Assembly: GCA_031420415.1 (NCBI GenBank) | Contig: JANOMT010000006.1 | Location: 62,001-126,000 of the forward strand | DNA length: 64,000 bases | DNA from: JANYGA01 sp031420415 | GTDB taxonomy: Bacteria; Vulcanimicrobiota; Vulcanimicrobiia; Vulcanimicrobiales; Vulcanimicrobiaceae | Direction: 5' to 3' | Part shown: positions 17,558-26,381 of the stretch, piece after piece | How the letters are laid out: every line of letters begins with the position of its first letter | Numbering within the stretch: the first letter of the stretch is position 1 | Notes under the pieces: model-generated | The model's database searches: none | Told to the model about the DNA's origin: nothing | The model's input: only the letters and a program-made list of their open reading frames with translations | Translations under genes and position numbers: made by a program

Positions 17558-18816
17558 CGGCGACGACGATCCGCGGGATCGCCGCAACGACGACGGTCGT
17601 GCCGTCGACCCTCGACGAAGCGCAAGCGCTCATGACCTCGGCCGACGCCGCGCATCTCACGATCGCATTCGTCGGCGGTGGCACGGAACTCAGCTTCGGG
17701 TATGCGCCGACGCGCGTCGACGTCTTGCTCGACACATCGAAGCTCGACCGTATCGTCGAGTATCAACCCGCCGACATGGTTGTCGAAGTCGAAGCGGGCG
17801 TGACGCTCGGGGCGCTCCAGGCGCATCTCGCACCGCACGGCCAACGGCTCGCCCTCGACGCACCGGAGCCCGAACGCGCGACCATCGGCGGCCTCGTTGC
17901 GACCAATGCTTTTGGCCCGTTGCGCACGCGATTCGGCAGCATGCGCGATCTCATCGTCGGCGTCTCGTTCATTCGCGCCGATGGGGCGCGCGTGCGCGGC
18001 GGCGGCAAAGTCGTCAAGAACGTCGCGGGTTTCGATTTACCGAAGCTCGCCGTCGGATCGCTCGGATCGCTCGGAATGATCGCGACGGTAACGTTGCGTC
18101 TTCACCCGGTTCCGCAAGCCGCGCTCGGCGTCGATGCAACGCTCTCGGCGGAGGACGTGGTGAACGTGGTGCGCGAAAGTTTTCGCCGGCAACTCGAACC
18201 CGCACTGCTCGTTGCGTCGCGTCTCGGCTCGGGTCAGTATCGCTTGACCGCCGTTTTCGAAGGCTTTGAGTCGGGTGCGCTCGAGCAGCGCGAGCGCTTC
18301 CTCGACCTGGGGCGTGTGTTCGATCCGTCGATTTCCGCGGGTGATGACGCGGTCGCGCGTGTCGCGGCGCTCGATCGCGACGCGCGTTGCACGGGCGATC
18401 TTCGCTTGCGCATCGCGTTGCCGCCCGCCGAATTCGTACGCGCCGAACGCGACATCGTCGCTCCGCTCCTGCGCGCGTTTGCGGACCTCGCGCCCGAAGG
18501 CACCGCAGGATCGAAGGCCATCGCCTATCCGTCGCTCGGAGTCGCATTTTTTGCAGGCTCGTTCTGGAACGCCGAAAGCGCGAGTCGCTCGGAGGACGCA
18601 AGCATGCACGTCGCGAGCGCGATCGTCGCCGCTCGACGCGTTGCCGAAGCACGCGGCGGCAATCTCGTCGTCACGCACTGCGATGATACGGTCGTGAACG
18701 AACGTGTCGACGTCTACGGGACACTCCCGCCGTCGTTTGCATTGATGCGTGGCCTCAAAGACCGCTTCGATCCCGAACATCGTCTCAACCCCGGTCGTTT
18801 TCTCGGAAAGTTGTAA
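17554..18816 (+). CDS. glcE: Glycolate oxidase FAD-binding subunit, second chain
   Basis: 420 residues, a shorter VAO-fold subunit. Seen: FVGGGTELSFGYAP, ATIGGLVATNAFGPLRTRFGSMRDL, and GKVVKNVAGFDLPKLAVGSLGSLGMI, the last being highly typical of GlcE. It forms the glycolate oxidase complex with GlcD and GlcF. Its ATG overlaps the glcD stop by 4 bases, so translation is coupled. Confidence 0.9.
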   Translation: MTATTIRGIAATTTVVPSTLDEAQALMTSADAAHLTIAFVGGGTELSFGYAPTRVDVLLDTSKLDRIVEYQPADMVVEVEAGVTLGALQAHLAPHGQRLALDAPEPERATIGGLVATNAFGPLRTRFGSMRDLIVGVSFIRADGARVRGGGKVVKNVAGFDLPKLAVGSLGSLGMIATVTLRLHPVPQAALGVDATLSAEDVVNVVRESFRRQLEPALLVASRLGSGQYRLTAVFEGFESGALEQRERFLDLGRVFDPSISAGDDAVARVAALDRDARCTGDLRLRIALPPAEFVRAERDIVAPLLRAFADLAPEGTAGSKAIAYPSLGVAFFAGSFWNAESASRSEDASMHVASAIVAARRVAEARGGNLVVTHCDDTVVNERVDVYGTLPPSFALMRGLKDRFDPEHRLNPGRFLGKL

Positions 18817-18820
18817 CGTC

Positions 18821-20098
18821 ATCGATACCATCGAAACCCCCGCGACCGAACGGACCGCGGCGGATCTCATCAGCGATTGCGTCCACTGCGGGTTCTGTTT
18901 ACCGTCTTGCCCGACGTACGTGTCGTGGGGGTTGGAAGCCGATTCGCCGCGCGGTCGCATCGATCTCATGAAAGGCTTGCAAGACGGCAAGCTCGAGCTC
19001 ACCGAGAGCGTCGTCGCGCATTTCGATCAGTGCCTCGGTTGTATGGGTTGCGTGACCTCATGCCCTTCGGGCGTGCGCTACGACCTGCTGATCGAATCGA
19101 CGCGTGCCAAAATCGAAGCCGCCTATCCGCGTGCGCCGGGTGATCGCGGTCTTCGCGAACTCGTTTTCGCGACGTTTCCCTACCCCGGGCGTCTCAAAGT
19201 GCTCGCGATTCCGCTCTTTCTCTACGCGAAGAGCGGCCTCCAAGCGCTAATGCGCAAGAGCGGATTGCTCAAACTCTTGCCGCCGCAATTGCAGCAGCTC
19301 GAGAAACTCTCGCCATCGCTCACGATGGAAGAGATTCGCGCGAAACTCCCGCCGTTCACGCCTGCGAAGGGCACACGTCGCGGCACGGTCGCGGTGATTG
19401 CGGGTTGCGTGCAACGCACGTTTTTTCCCAACGTCAACGCTGCCACGATCAACGTGCTGAGCGCCGAAGGCTTCGACGTGATCGTCCCGGGCGATCAAGG
19501 CTGTTGTGGCGCGCTCTCGATCCATAGCGGACGCGATACCGAAGCGCTAAATTTCGCCGAGAAGCTCGTACGAACGTTCGGCAATCTCGATGCGCTCGAC
19601 GCGGTGATCATCAACGCGGCGGGGTGTGGTTCCACGCTCAAAGAGTACGGCGAATTGCTACACGGCGACGATCGTGCTCGCGCCTTTGCGGCAAAAGTGA
19701 AAGATATCAACGAATTTCTCGGTGGAGTCACGAGCGTCGCGCAGTATCGGCCCTTGCCCATGCGCGTCGCCTATCACGACGCCTGCCATCTCGCACATGC
19801 CCAAGGGATCCGCGAGCAACCGCGTCGATTACTCCGCAACATTCCCGGCCTCGAACTCGTCGAGATCCCGCAGGGCGAGCAATGTTGCGGCAGCGCAGGC
19901 GTCTACAATATCTTCCAGCCCGGTTCGGGAGCCGAGATCGGCGCGCGCAAAGTCGATAACGTTCTCTCGGTAGCACCCGACGTGCTCGCAAGTGCGAATC
20001 CGGGTTGCACGTTACAGATCGCGTCGATTCTGGCGGAGCGCGGGAAAACGATCCTCGCCGCGCATCCGATCGAAATTCTCGACGCGGCACTGCTTTAG
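18821..20098 (+). CDS. glcF: Glycolate oxidase iron-sulfur subunit
   Basis: About 425 residues. Two ferredoxin-type 4Fe-4S motifs near the N-terminus (CVHCGFCLPSCP and CLGCMGCVTSCP) and two C-terminal CCG domains (GCCGALS, AGCGSTLKEYG, then YHDACHLAH, EQCCGSAGVY), the quinone-reducing module of glycolate oxidase and heterodisulfide-reductase-like complexes. No ATG, GTG or TTG lies between the glcE stop and the first cluster. The only canonical in-frame codon is GTG 18749, which would overlap glcE by 68 bases with residues that look like a shadow of glcE. ATC at 18821 gives a family-like N-terminus and is shown here as the tentative start. Confidence 0.9.
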   Translation: MDTIETPATERTAADLISDCVHCGFCLPSCPTYVSWGLEADSPRGRIDLMKGLQDGKLELTESVVAHFDQCLGCMGCVTSCPSGVRYDLLIESTRAKIEAAYPRAPGDRGLRELVFATFPYPGRLKVLAIPLFLYAKSGLQALMRKSGLLKLLPPQLQQLEKLSPSLTMEEIRAKLPPFTPAKGTRRGTVAVIAGCVQRTFFPNVNAATINVLSAEGFDVIVPGDQGCCGALSIHSGRDTEALNFAEKLVRTFGNLDALDAVIINAAGCGSTLKEYGELLHGDDRARAFAAKVKDINEFLGGVTSVAQYRPLPMRVAYHDACHLAHAQGIREQPRRLLRNIPGLELVEIPQGEQCCGSAGVYNIFQPGSGAEIGARKVDNVLSVAPDVLASANPGCTLQIASILAERGKTILAAHPIEILDAALL

Positions 20099-20171
20099 GA
20101 TCGACTAGGATCGACGCCTGGAACGCGGGCTTGCGCGCGGTGGAACGAGCCGTCGCCACGAAAACCGCTTC

Positions 20172-20981
20172 ATGCTCATCTACGAGGATCTCGTTGCCGC
20201 ATGGCGCCACGTGCGCGCGGCTGGCTTAGCGAGCGTGCGCGAGGTCGCGTGCGTCGGCGTGCCGCGGACGATGCTCGTCGCGGAGATCGTCGGGCCGCCG
20301 GGGGCCCGAACGATCGCACTCGCCGCGGGCGTTCATGGCGACGAACCCGCGGGACCGTGGGCGTTGCTTTCACTCGTGCGCGATGGGCTTCTCGATCGTC
20401 GTTTTGCGTATCGCATCTGGCCGTGCACGAATCCCTCGGGGTACGCCCGCAACACGCGCGAAAACGCCGAGGGTCACGATATCAATCGCAGCTTTCAAAA
20501 GGGCGGTACCACGCCGGAAGCGCGCGCGATGATCGCCGCGAATCGCAACCGCCGCTTCGCGCTCTCACTCGATTTGCACGAAGATTTCGAAGCCCGCGGA
20601 TACTACTGCTACGAGCCCGTCGTCGCCGGAGAAGCGCCGTTCGGCGATGCGCTGGTGCGCGCGCTCGACGATGCGGAATTCCCCGTGGAAGAGTTCACAG
20701 AGGCTTTCGATCTCGGCTATCCCCCGGAAGCGCATCACCTGCGCGTGCTCTCACGCGGGCTTATTCGGAACGATCACGATGCCGAACGCGAATTCTTCGA
20801 CGTCACGCCATACAGCATCCATGTCTTGCGCCGTGCGGCACGATACGCGCTAACGCTCGAATCGCCGCGGACGCAACCCTGGGAGGATCGGATCGCGATG
20901 CATCGCATCGCAGTTACGACGGTCATTGCGAGGTTCGCCGCTCACCCGAACGAAAATCTCGCGCAGCCGACGTTCTCCTGA
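20172..20981 (+). CDS. M14-family zinc carboxypeptidase / AstE-AspA-type deacylase
   Basis: 269 residues, cytoplasmic. Zinc ligands are visible as His and Glu in AGVHGDEPAGP and His in LDLHEDFE, plus the substrate-arginine region GHDINRSF. This is the arrangement of the short M14 branch (succinylglutamate desuccinylase/aspartoacylase and related murein-peptide carboxypeptidases). The substrate cannot be told. It follows glcF by 73 bases on the same strand. Confidence 0.8.
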   Translation: MLIYEDLVAAWRHVRAAGLASVREVACVGVPRTMLVAEIVGPPGARTIALAAGVHGDEPAGPWALLSLVRDGLLDRRFAYRIWPCTNPSGYARNTRENAEGHDINRSFQKGGTTPEARAMIAANRNRRFALSLDLHEDFEARGYYCYEPVVAGEAPFGDALVRALDDAEFPVEEFTEAFDLGYPPEAHHLRVLSRGLIRNDHDAEREFFDVTPYSIHVLRRAARYALTLESPRTQPWEDRIAMHRIAVTTVIARFAAHPNENLAQPTFS

Positions 20982-21017
20982 CAAGAAATTCCACAATCGA
21001 GGTCGAAGGGGACTACC

Positions 21018-22700
21018 ATGGCAGAACGCGATCAACTCGAAGCCGACGTCCTCATCGTCGGTGGCGGCCCGGCCGGCCTTGCGGCGGCTATCAAACTGCG
21101 CCAGCTCGCGAAAGCAGCCGGACGGGACGACCTGGAGATATACCTCGTCGATAAGGGCCGCGAGATCGGCGCTCACGGTATCTCGGGCGCCGTTCTCGAT
21201 CCCAAAGGCCTCGACGAGCTGATCCCCGATTGGCTCGAAACGGCGCCCGTGGAATCGGCCGTCACGTCCGATGCGATGTGGTATCTCAATCCCAATGGCA
21301 GCAAGCTCGCCGTGCCGGGATTCGCGATGCCACCGATGATGAAGAATCACGGCAAGTACGTCACGAGCCTACAGAAACTTACGAAGTGGCTCGGCGGCAT
21401 TGCCGAAGAACACGGGGTTTCGCTCTTACCGGAGTTCGCGGGACAAGAATTGCTCTGGGACGGCAATCGTTGCATCGGCGTGCGCGTCGGCGATAAGGGC
21501 GTCGGACACGACGGCAAGCCCAAGTCGAATTACGAGCAAGGCCCCGATCTGCTCGCGAAAGTCGTCATCCTCTCCGAAGGGGTGCGTGGAACGCTCGCAA
21601 AGCAGGCGATCGCGAAGCTCGGTCTCGATGCCGATCGCGATCCGCAAGTCTATGCATGCGGCGTCAAGGAACTCTGGCAGTGCAAGCCCGGCACGGTGAC
21701 GCCGGGAAGCGTGCTGCATACGTTCGGCCATCCGCTGCCGAACGAAACTTTCGGTGGCGCCTTCATCTACGGTATGCAAGACGACATCCTCGATATCGGG
21801 ATGGTGACGGGTCTCGATTATGAAGATCCCACGACCGATCCGCACGATAATATGCAGCGCTACAAGCAGCATCCGGCGATCGCCGCGATGATCGACGGCG
21901 GTAAACTGCTTCGCTACGGTGCTAAAGCGATTCCCGAAGGCGGGCTCTACGCCATGCCCAAGCTCTATGCCGACGGCCTCATGCTGACGGGCGATTCGGG
22001 TGGATTCCTTAACGGCATGCGCCTCAAGGGCATCCATATGGCGATCAAGTCGGGCATCATGGCGGCGGAAACGGCATTCGATGCGATCGTCGCGGGGTCG
22101 TTCGGTGCCGAAACGTTATCGGCGTTCGACGCGAAATTCAAAGCGTCGTGGGCCTACGACGAGATGAAGATGTCGCGCAACTTCCATCAGGGCTTCAAGG
22201 GCGGTTTATTCGCCGGCATGATGAATGCGGGCATGTCGATGTATACCGGTGGCCGCGCCTTCGGTGTCATCGACAGACTCCACGGTGAAAACGGTTACGC
22301 GCAGATGAAGAAGCTCACGGAGCGCGCGCCCAAGGCACTCGAAGGCCGGGCGAAGATCGACAACGTCATTACGTTCGATAAGCTCACCGACGTCTTCAAC
22401 AGCGGCACGATGCACGACGAAGATCAAGTGCCGCACCTTCACATCTCCGACACTTCCATCTGCGCGGATAAGTGCACGACCGAATTCGGAAATCCGTGCC
22501 AGTATTTCTGTCCGGCCAAGGTGTACGAGCCGCTCTTCAACGTGACGGGTACGAACGGCAGCACGAAAGTCGAAGGCCGCTTGCAGATCAACTTCTCGAA
22601 TTGCGTTCACTGCAAGACCTGCGACATCATGGACCCCTACCAGATCATTACGTGGGTCCCGCCGCAGGGCGGTGAAGGCCCCGTCTACACAGGCATGTAG
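21018..22700 (+). CDS. Electron transfer flavoprotein-quinone oxidoreductase
   Basis: 560 residues. It passes electrons from ETF, and so from acyl-CoA and amino-acid dehydrogenases, to the quinone pool. FAD-binding VLIVGGGPAGLAAAIKL at residues 11-27; ETF-QO-typical REIGAHGISGAVLDP and GFLNGMRLKGIHMAIKSG; the C-terminal 4Fe-4S ferredoxin domain with C in STSICADKC-like region, CQYFCPAKVYE and NCVHCKTCDIMDP. The protein ends QGGEGPVYTGM as in the family. GAAGGGGA precedes the ATG. It fits well with the branched-chain oxoacid dehydrogenase in the window, which produces acyl-CoAs. No etfAB is present here. Confidence 0.95.
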   Translation: MAERDQLEADVLIVGGGPAGLAAAIKLRQLAKAAGRDDLEIYLVDKGREIGAHGISGAVLDPKGLDELIPDWLETAPVESAVTSDAMWYLNPNGSKLAVPGFAMPPMMKNHGKYVTSLQKLTKWLGGIAEEHGVSLLPEFAGQELLWDGNRCIGVRVGDKGVGHDGKPKSNYEQGPDLLAKVVILSEGVRGTLAKQAIAKLGLDADRDPQVYACGVKELWQCKPGTVTPGSVLHTFGHPLPNETFGGAFIYGMQDDILDIGMVTGLDYEDPTTDPHDNMQRYKQHPAIAAMIDGGKLLRYGAKAIPEGGLYAMPKLYADGLMLTGDSGGFLNGMRLKGIHMAIKSGIMAAETAFDAIVAGSFGAETLSAFDAKFKASWAYDEMKMSRNFHQGFKGGLFAGMMNAGMSMYTGGRAFGVIDRLHGENGYAQMKKLTERAPKALEGRAKIDNVITFDKLTDVFNSGTMHDEDQVPHLHISDTSICADKCTTEFGNPCQYFCPAKVYEPLFNVTGTNGSTKVEGRLQINFSNCVHCKTCDIMDPYQIITWVPPQGGEGPVYTGM

Positions 22701-22753
22701 ATCGTTCGAACGAGTGTCGTGGAAACACGGCGCTCGTCGTCGAATCGAACGCT

Positions 22754-23863
22754 ATGATCGTCGTCATCGGGGCGGGGCTCATCGGTCTCGCTATCGCCTA
22801 CGAACTTCGCTCGCGCGGCGCAGTCGTGCGCGTGATCGACGCGCGCGAACCCGGTGCTGCGGCGTCGTGGGCCGGCGCGGGTATGCTCGCACCCTATACG
22901 GAGCAGATCGCGCATCCGGCGTTCGAGGCGTTCTGCTCGGAGTCGCTCGCTCGCTATCCGGCGTTCGTCGCGGGCGTGCACGCGCGGGGCGGCGTCGATG
23001 CGCGGCTGCATCTCGACGGTATCGTGGAAGCCGCCTTCGACGATGCCGACGTTTCGCGATTGCGCGGCCATGTCGCCGATCGCGTCGCGCGCGGAATCGC
23101 GGCGCAGTGGCTCGAGCCACACGACGCGCATCGTCTCGAACCGGCGCTCCGCGCGAGCATCCGCGGCGCGGCGTTTTCGCCGAACGAAGGTCACGTCGAT
23201 AACCGCCGACTCGGACGCGCATTACGCGCGGCGTGCAGTGCGCTCGGCGTTCGCGTCGACGCGTTCGCAGGCGATGTCGCCCTGGAAGCGGACGCGCGTC
23301 GCGTGCTCGGCGTGCGCGGCCCGCAAGGCTTTATCCCGGCCGATACCGTGATCAACGCCGGTGGCGCGTGGGCGGCAGATCTCGCGGGCGTTCCTGTGGC
23401 CGCGCGCGTTCCCGTATCGCCGATCAAAGGCCAGATGCTCGCCCTTGCGATCCCGCGCGATTTCGTCCGGCGCGTGCTGTGGGTACCGGGGGCTTACTGC
23501 GTGCCGCGCGACGACGGTCGGCTCCTTATCGGAGCGACGGTCGAACGCGCGGAGTTCGACGTCCGCGTCACCGCCCAGGGCTTGCGTTCGCTCCTGGATG
23601 CGGCGCTGAACGCGCTACCGGCACTCGGTGCGTTCGCGGTCGCGGAGACGTGGGCCGGCCTGCGTCCGGGAACGCCGGACGCCTTGCCGTATCTCGGCGC
23701 GACATCGCTCGGCGGCTACGTGCTCGCGACGGGACATTATCGCAACGGCATCTTGCTGACGCCCGCAACCGCGCATGCCATCGCGGATCTCGTCGAAGGC
23801 AAGGCCGGTGCGTCGACCGCACTCGCACCCTTCGCGATCGGTCGCGAGACACGCGCGGCCTGA
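22754..23863 (+). CDS. thiO: Glycine oxidase (thiamine thiazole synthesis)
   Basis: 369 residues of the DAO-type flavoprotein family. FAD-binding MIVVIGAGLIGLAIAYELRSRG at the N-terminus; WAGAGMLAPY typical of ThiO; substrate and flavin region RPGTPDALPYLG and ATGHYRNGILLTPATA. It oxidises glycine to iminoglycine, a precursor of the thiazole ring used by ThiG. First gene of a thiO-thiS-thiG-rhodanese cluster. Confidence 0.93.
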   Translation: MIVVIGAGLIGLAIAYELRSRGAVVRVIDAREPGAAASWAGAGMLAPYTEQIAHPAFEAFCSESLARYPAFVAGVHARGGVDARLHLDGIVEAAFDDADVSRLRGHVADRVARGIAAQWLEPHDAHRLEPALRASIRGAAFSPNEGHVDNRRLGRALRAACSALGVRVDAFAGDVALEADARRVLGVRGPQGFIPADTVINAGGAWAADLAGVPVAARVPVSPIKGQMLALAIPRDFVRRVLWVPGAYCVPRDDGRLLIGATVERAEFDVRVTAQGLRSLLDAALNALPALGAFAVAETWAGLRPGTPDALPYLGATSLGGYVLATGHYRNGILLTPATAHAIADLVEGKAGASTALAPFAIGRETRAA

Positions 23864-23912
23864 GCGATGGTCGCGCGATGGTGCTCGCTTCCCGAACGCG
23901 AAGACCACACGC

Positions 23913-24116
23913 GTGAACGCCACCATCAACGGCAAACCGCAGAACCTCGAGGACGGCCAAACGCTCGAGGTGCTCTTACGATCGCTCGGTATCGATGCCG
24001 CGACCGGCATCGCCGTCGCCGTCAACGCGCGCGTCGTGCGTCGCGGTGCCTTCGCCGAGCACACGTTGCGCGACGGCGATACCGTCGAGATCATCCGCGC
24101 CGTCGCGGGCGGATAA
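23913..24116 (+). CDS. thiS: Thiamine sulfur-carrier protein
   Basis: 67 residues from a GTG start, a ubiquitin-fold carrier ending in the required Gly-Gly (IIRAVAGG). Once activated at its C-terminus it carries sulfur as a thiocarboxylate to ThiG. The core pattern NGKPQNLEDGQTLEVLLRSLGI...VAVNARVVRRG matches the family. It lies 49 bases after thiO and 9 bases before thiG. The ribosome-binding site is weak. Confidence 0.9.
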   Translation: MNATINGKPQNLEDGQTLEVLLRSLGIDAATGIAVAVNARVVRRGAFAEHTLRDGDTVEIIRAVAGG

Positions 24117-24125
24117 CGAGGAACC

Positions 24126-24914
24126 ATGGACACCACACTTCGCATCGGCACCTACGAACTCGCTTCACGTCTCATCGTCGGCACGGGAAAATATCCGTCG
24201 CTCGATATCATGCAACAGGCGCATGAGGCGAGCGGCACGTCGATGATCACGGTCGCGATCCGGCGCATCAATCTCGACGATCCGACGGGCAAGACGATGC
24301 TCGATTACATCGATCGTACGAAGTACACGATTCTGCCGAATACCGCGGGTTGCTACACCGCCAAAGACGCGGTGCTCACCGCGCAACTCGCGCGCGAGCT
24401 TCTCGGCACGGATCTCATCAAACTCGAAGTCATCGGCGATCCGCACACGCTCTATCCCGACACCGTCGAAACGATCGCTGCGGCGAAAGAATTGGTCGCC
24501 GACGGCTTCACGGTCTTGCCGTATATCGTCGACGATCCCACGGCATGTAAACGTCTCGAAGACGTTGGATGCGCGGCGGTGATGCCACTGGGCGCACCGA
24601 TCGGGAGCGGCCTTGGGATCTGCAATCCCTATTCGATCGCGATCATCAAAGAGCGCGCGACCGTACCCGTGATCGTCGATGCGGGCGTCGGCACGGCATC
24701 TGATGCGGCGATCGCGATGGAACTCGGCGTCGATGCGGTGCTGATGAATACGGGGATCGCGGCCGCGAGCGATCCCGTGATGATGGCGCACGCGATGCGC
24801 CTCGCCGTCGAGAGCGGTCGCCTCGCCTATCGCGCGGGCCGCATGGCGAAGCGGCTCTACGCGAACGCATCGAGCCCGATGCAGGGGCTCATCGCGACGG
24901 GGAAGCGCGCGTGA
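24126..24914 (+). CDS. thiG: Thiazole synthase
   Basis: 262 residues, TIM-barrel enzyme that condenses 1-deoxyxylulose 5-phosphate, iminoglycine and ThiS thiocarboxylate into the thiazole phosphate. Family blocks: SRLIVGTGKYPS, LPNTAGCYTA, LIKLEVIGD (the Schiff-base lysine), VMPLGAPIGSGLGI and PVIVDAGVGTASDAAIAMELG. It overlaps the following rhodanese gene by 4 bases. Confidence 0.96.
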   Translation: MDTTLRIGTYELASRLIVGTGKYPSLDIMQQAHEASGTSMITVAIRRINLDDPTGKTMLDYIDRTKYTILPNTAGCYTAKDAVLTAQLARELLGTDLIKLEVIGDPHTLYPDTVETIAAAKELVADGFTVLPYIVDDPTACKRLEDVGCAAVMPLGAPIGSGLGICNPYSIAIIKERATVPVIVDAGVGTASDAAIAMELGVDAVLMNTGIAAASDPVMMAHAMRLAVESGRLAYRAGRMAKRLYANASSPMQGLIATGKRA

Positions 24915-25246
24915 GCGATGCGATCCTTCCTGCGGAGATTTCGGTCACGCAACTCAAAGCGATGCATGAGGCCGGTCGTGCCTTCGTGCTCCTCGATGTC
25001 CGCGAACGCGACGAATGGGAGACGGCACGAATCATGTGGGCCAAACACGTTCCGATGGGCGACGTCCCCGTTCGGCTCAAAGAACTTCCCGTCGATGGTA
25101 ACGTCATCGTCATGTGCCATAGCGGCTATCGGAGCGATCGCGTCGCGCAGTATTTACGCGAGCACGATTTTACGAGCGTCGCGAATCTCGCCGGCGGCAT
25201 CGACGCCTGGTCTCGCGAGATCGATCCGGCGATTCCGACGTACTAA
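24911..25246 (+). CDS. Rhodanese-domain sulfurtransferase
   Basis: 111 residues, a single rhodanese domain: VLLDVRERDEWE, the active-site loop CHSGYRSDRVA (Cys near residue 76) and NLAGGIDAW. GTG start overlapping the thiG stop. Its position suggests that it supplies persulfide sulfur to ThiS, as the rhodanese domain of ThiI does in other bacteria; this is inference from context. No thiF adenylating enzyme is in the cluster. Confidence 0.88.
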   Translation: MSDAILPAEISVTQLKAMHEAGRAFVLLDVRERDEWETARIMWAKHVPMGDVPVRLKELPVDGNVIVMCHSGYRSDRVAQYLREHDFTSVANLAGGIDAWSREIDPAIPTY

Positions 25247-25896
25247 CCGTCGCGCCGCGCGCGCAAGAACCAATGTACGATCGTCGCCGCATCTTCGGGC
25301 TCGTGCGCCCACGCGCCGACGTGCTCGCTCGCGTCGATCTCGTCGAGCGATTCGATGGTAAAGTCACGTAGCATCGCGCGGACTTCGCGTTCGGAGAGGA
25401 AGACGTGCGGCACGCCCGCTTCGGTGCCGGTATCGGGCGCAAACGTCGCCGCATCGATGCGCAGGCCCCGCCCGAAGCGCGGATCGCGCGTCGAGCCGAG
25501 CGTGGTGTAGAACGGCGCTCCATCGCGTAGACGACCGTGAATCGATGCGATCGACGTGGCGAGCCCGGCTGCGTTGCCGTGAAGCAATGCGTGCGTGCTC
25601 AGCGCGCCATCGCAGTCTGGTACGATCGAAGTCGTCGCGTAGGGCGAGCCCAGAGCCGTGAAGATACGGACCCTCGACGACGCGCCGTATCGCTGCGCCG
25701 CGGCCGCCGCACGCGTCACGTCGCCCTCACAGAGATCGATCGCGAGCCCGGCATCGAGCAACGGGGCGAGATTTCTGCCGCTCCCATACCCCACGACGAG
25801 GATGCGACGGGGCGCGGAAACGCGTGCGGCGAGGTCGCTCGCGAGCACGTGTGCCGAAGGCTCCGGAAGCGCACCCGGAGTAAGATCAAAAGTCAC
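25243..25896 (-). CDS. SAM-dependent class I methyltransferase-like protein
   Basis: About 217 residues. It has the Rossmann methyltransferase motif I (RILVVGYGSGRNLAPLLDAG), the acidic ribose-binding position (IDLCEGD) and a motif IV-like region (DCDGALSTHALLHG). It looks like the tellurite-resistance/UbiE-like small methyltransferases; the substrate is unknown. GTG at 25896 is used; a second GTG at 25923 would come within 5 bases of the divergent peroxiredoxin ATG. It converges on the rhodanese gene with a 4-base overlap. Confidence 0.75.
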   Translation of the reverse strand: MTFDLTPGALPEPSAHVLASDLAARVSAPRRILVVGYGSGRNLAPLLDAGLAIDLCEGDVTRAAAAAQRYGASSRVRIFTALGSPYATTSIVPDCDGALSTHALLHGNAAGLATSIASIHGRLRDGAPFYTTLGSTRDPRFGRGLRIDAATFAPDTGTEAGVPHVFLSEREVRAMLRDFTIESLDEIDASEHVGAWAHEPEDAATIVHWFLRARRDG

Positions 25897-25928
25897 GTCA
25901 TCGCTCTTGGAAACGGAGTTCACTTCGC

Positions 25929-26381
25929 ATGTTGGAAACCGGCGCGTCGCTGCCTGCGGTGAATCTCGCCGACGATACCGGGACGGAACGGTCGACGCGA
26001 GATTTTCTCGGGCGTCCGCTCGTGCTCTACTTCTATCCCAAAGACGATACGCCGGGTTGCACGAACGAAGCGACGCAATTTCGCGATCTTTTCGAAAGCT
26101 TCGAAGCAAAAGACGCCGCGATCGTCGGTGTGAGTCGCGATTCGGTCGCCTCGCATCAGAAATTCAAAACGAAGTACGACATCCCGTTTCTCTTGCTCGC
26201 GGATGCCAAGAGCGAACTCTGTGAAGCATTCGGCGTGATCGTCGAAAAGAACATGTACGGAAAGAAGAGCATGGGCGTCGCTCGGGCGACGTTCCTTTTC
26301 GATAAGGCGGGAAAGCTCGTCTTGGTTTGGCCCAAGGTGAAGGTCGATGGCCACGCCGAGGACGTTTTGTCGAACCTGTAA
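25929..26381 (+). CDS. Thioredoxin-dependent peroxiredoxin (BCP type)
   Basis: 150 residues. Peroxidatic cysteine near residue 45 in YPKDDTPGCTNEATQF, with the conserved Thr/Pro before it; the arginine is in VARATFLFD. It lacks the resolving cysteine five residues after the first (E/A there); another cysteine in KSELCEAFG could resolve. It would reduce hydroperoxides in the cytoplasm. GGAG precedes the ATG by 9 bases. Confidence 0.93.
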   Translation: MLETGASLPAVNLADDTGTERSTRDFLGRPLVLYFYPKDDTPGCTNEATQFRDLFESFEAKDAAIVGVSRDSVASHQKFKTKYDIPFLLLADAKSELCEAFGVIVEKNMYGKKSMGVARATFLFDKAGKLVLVWPKVKVDGHAEDVLSNL

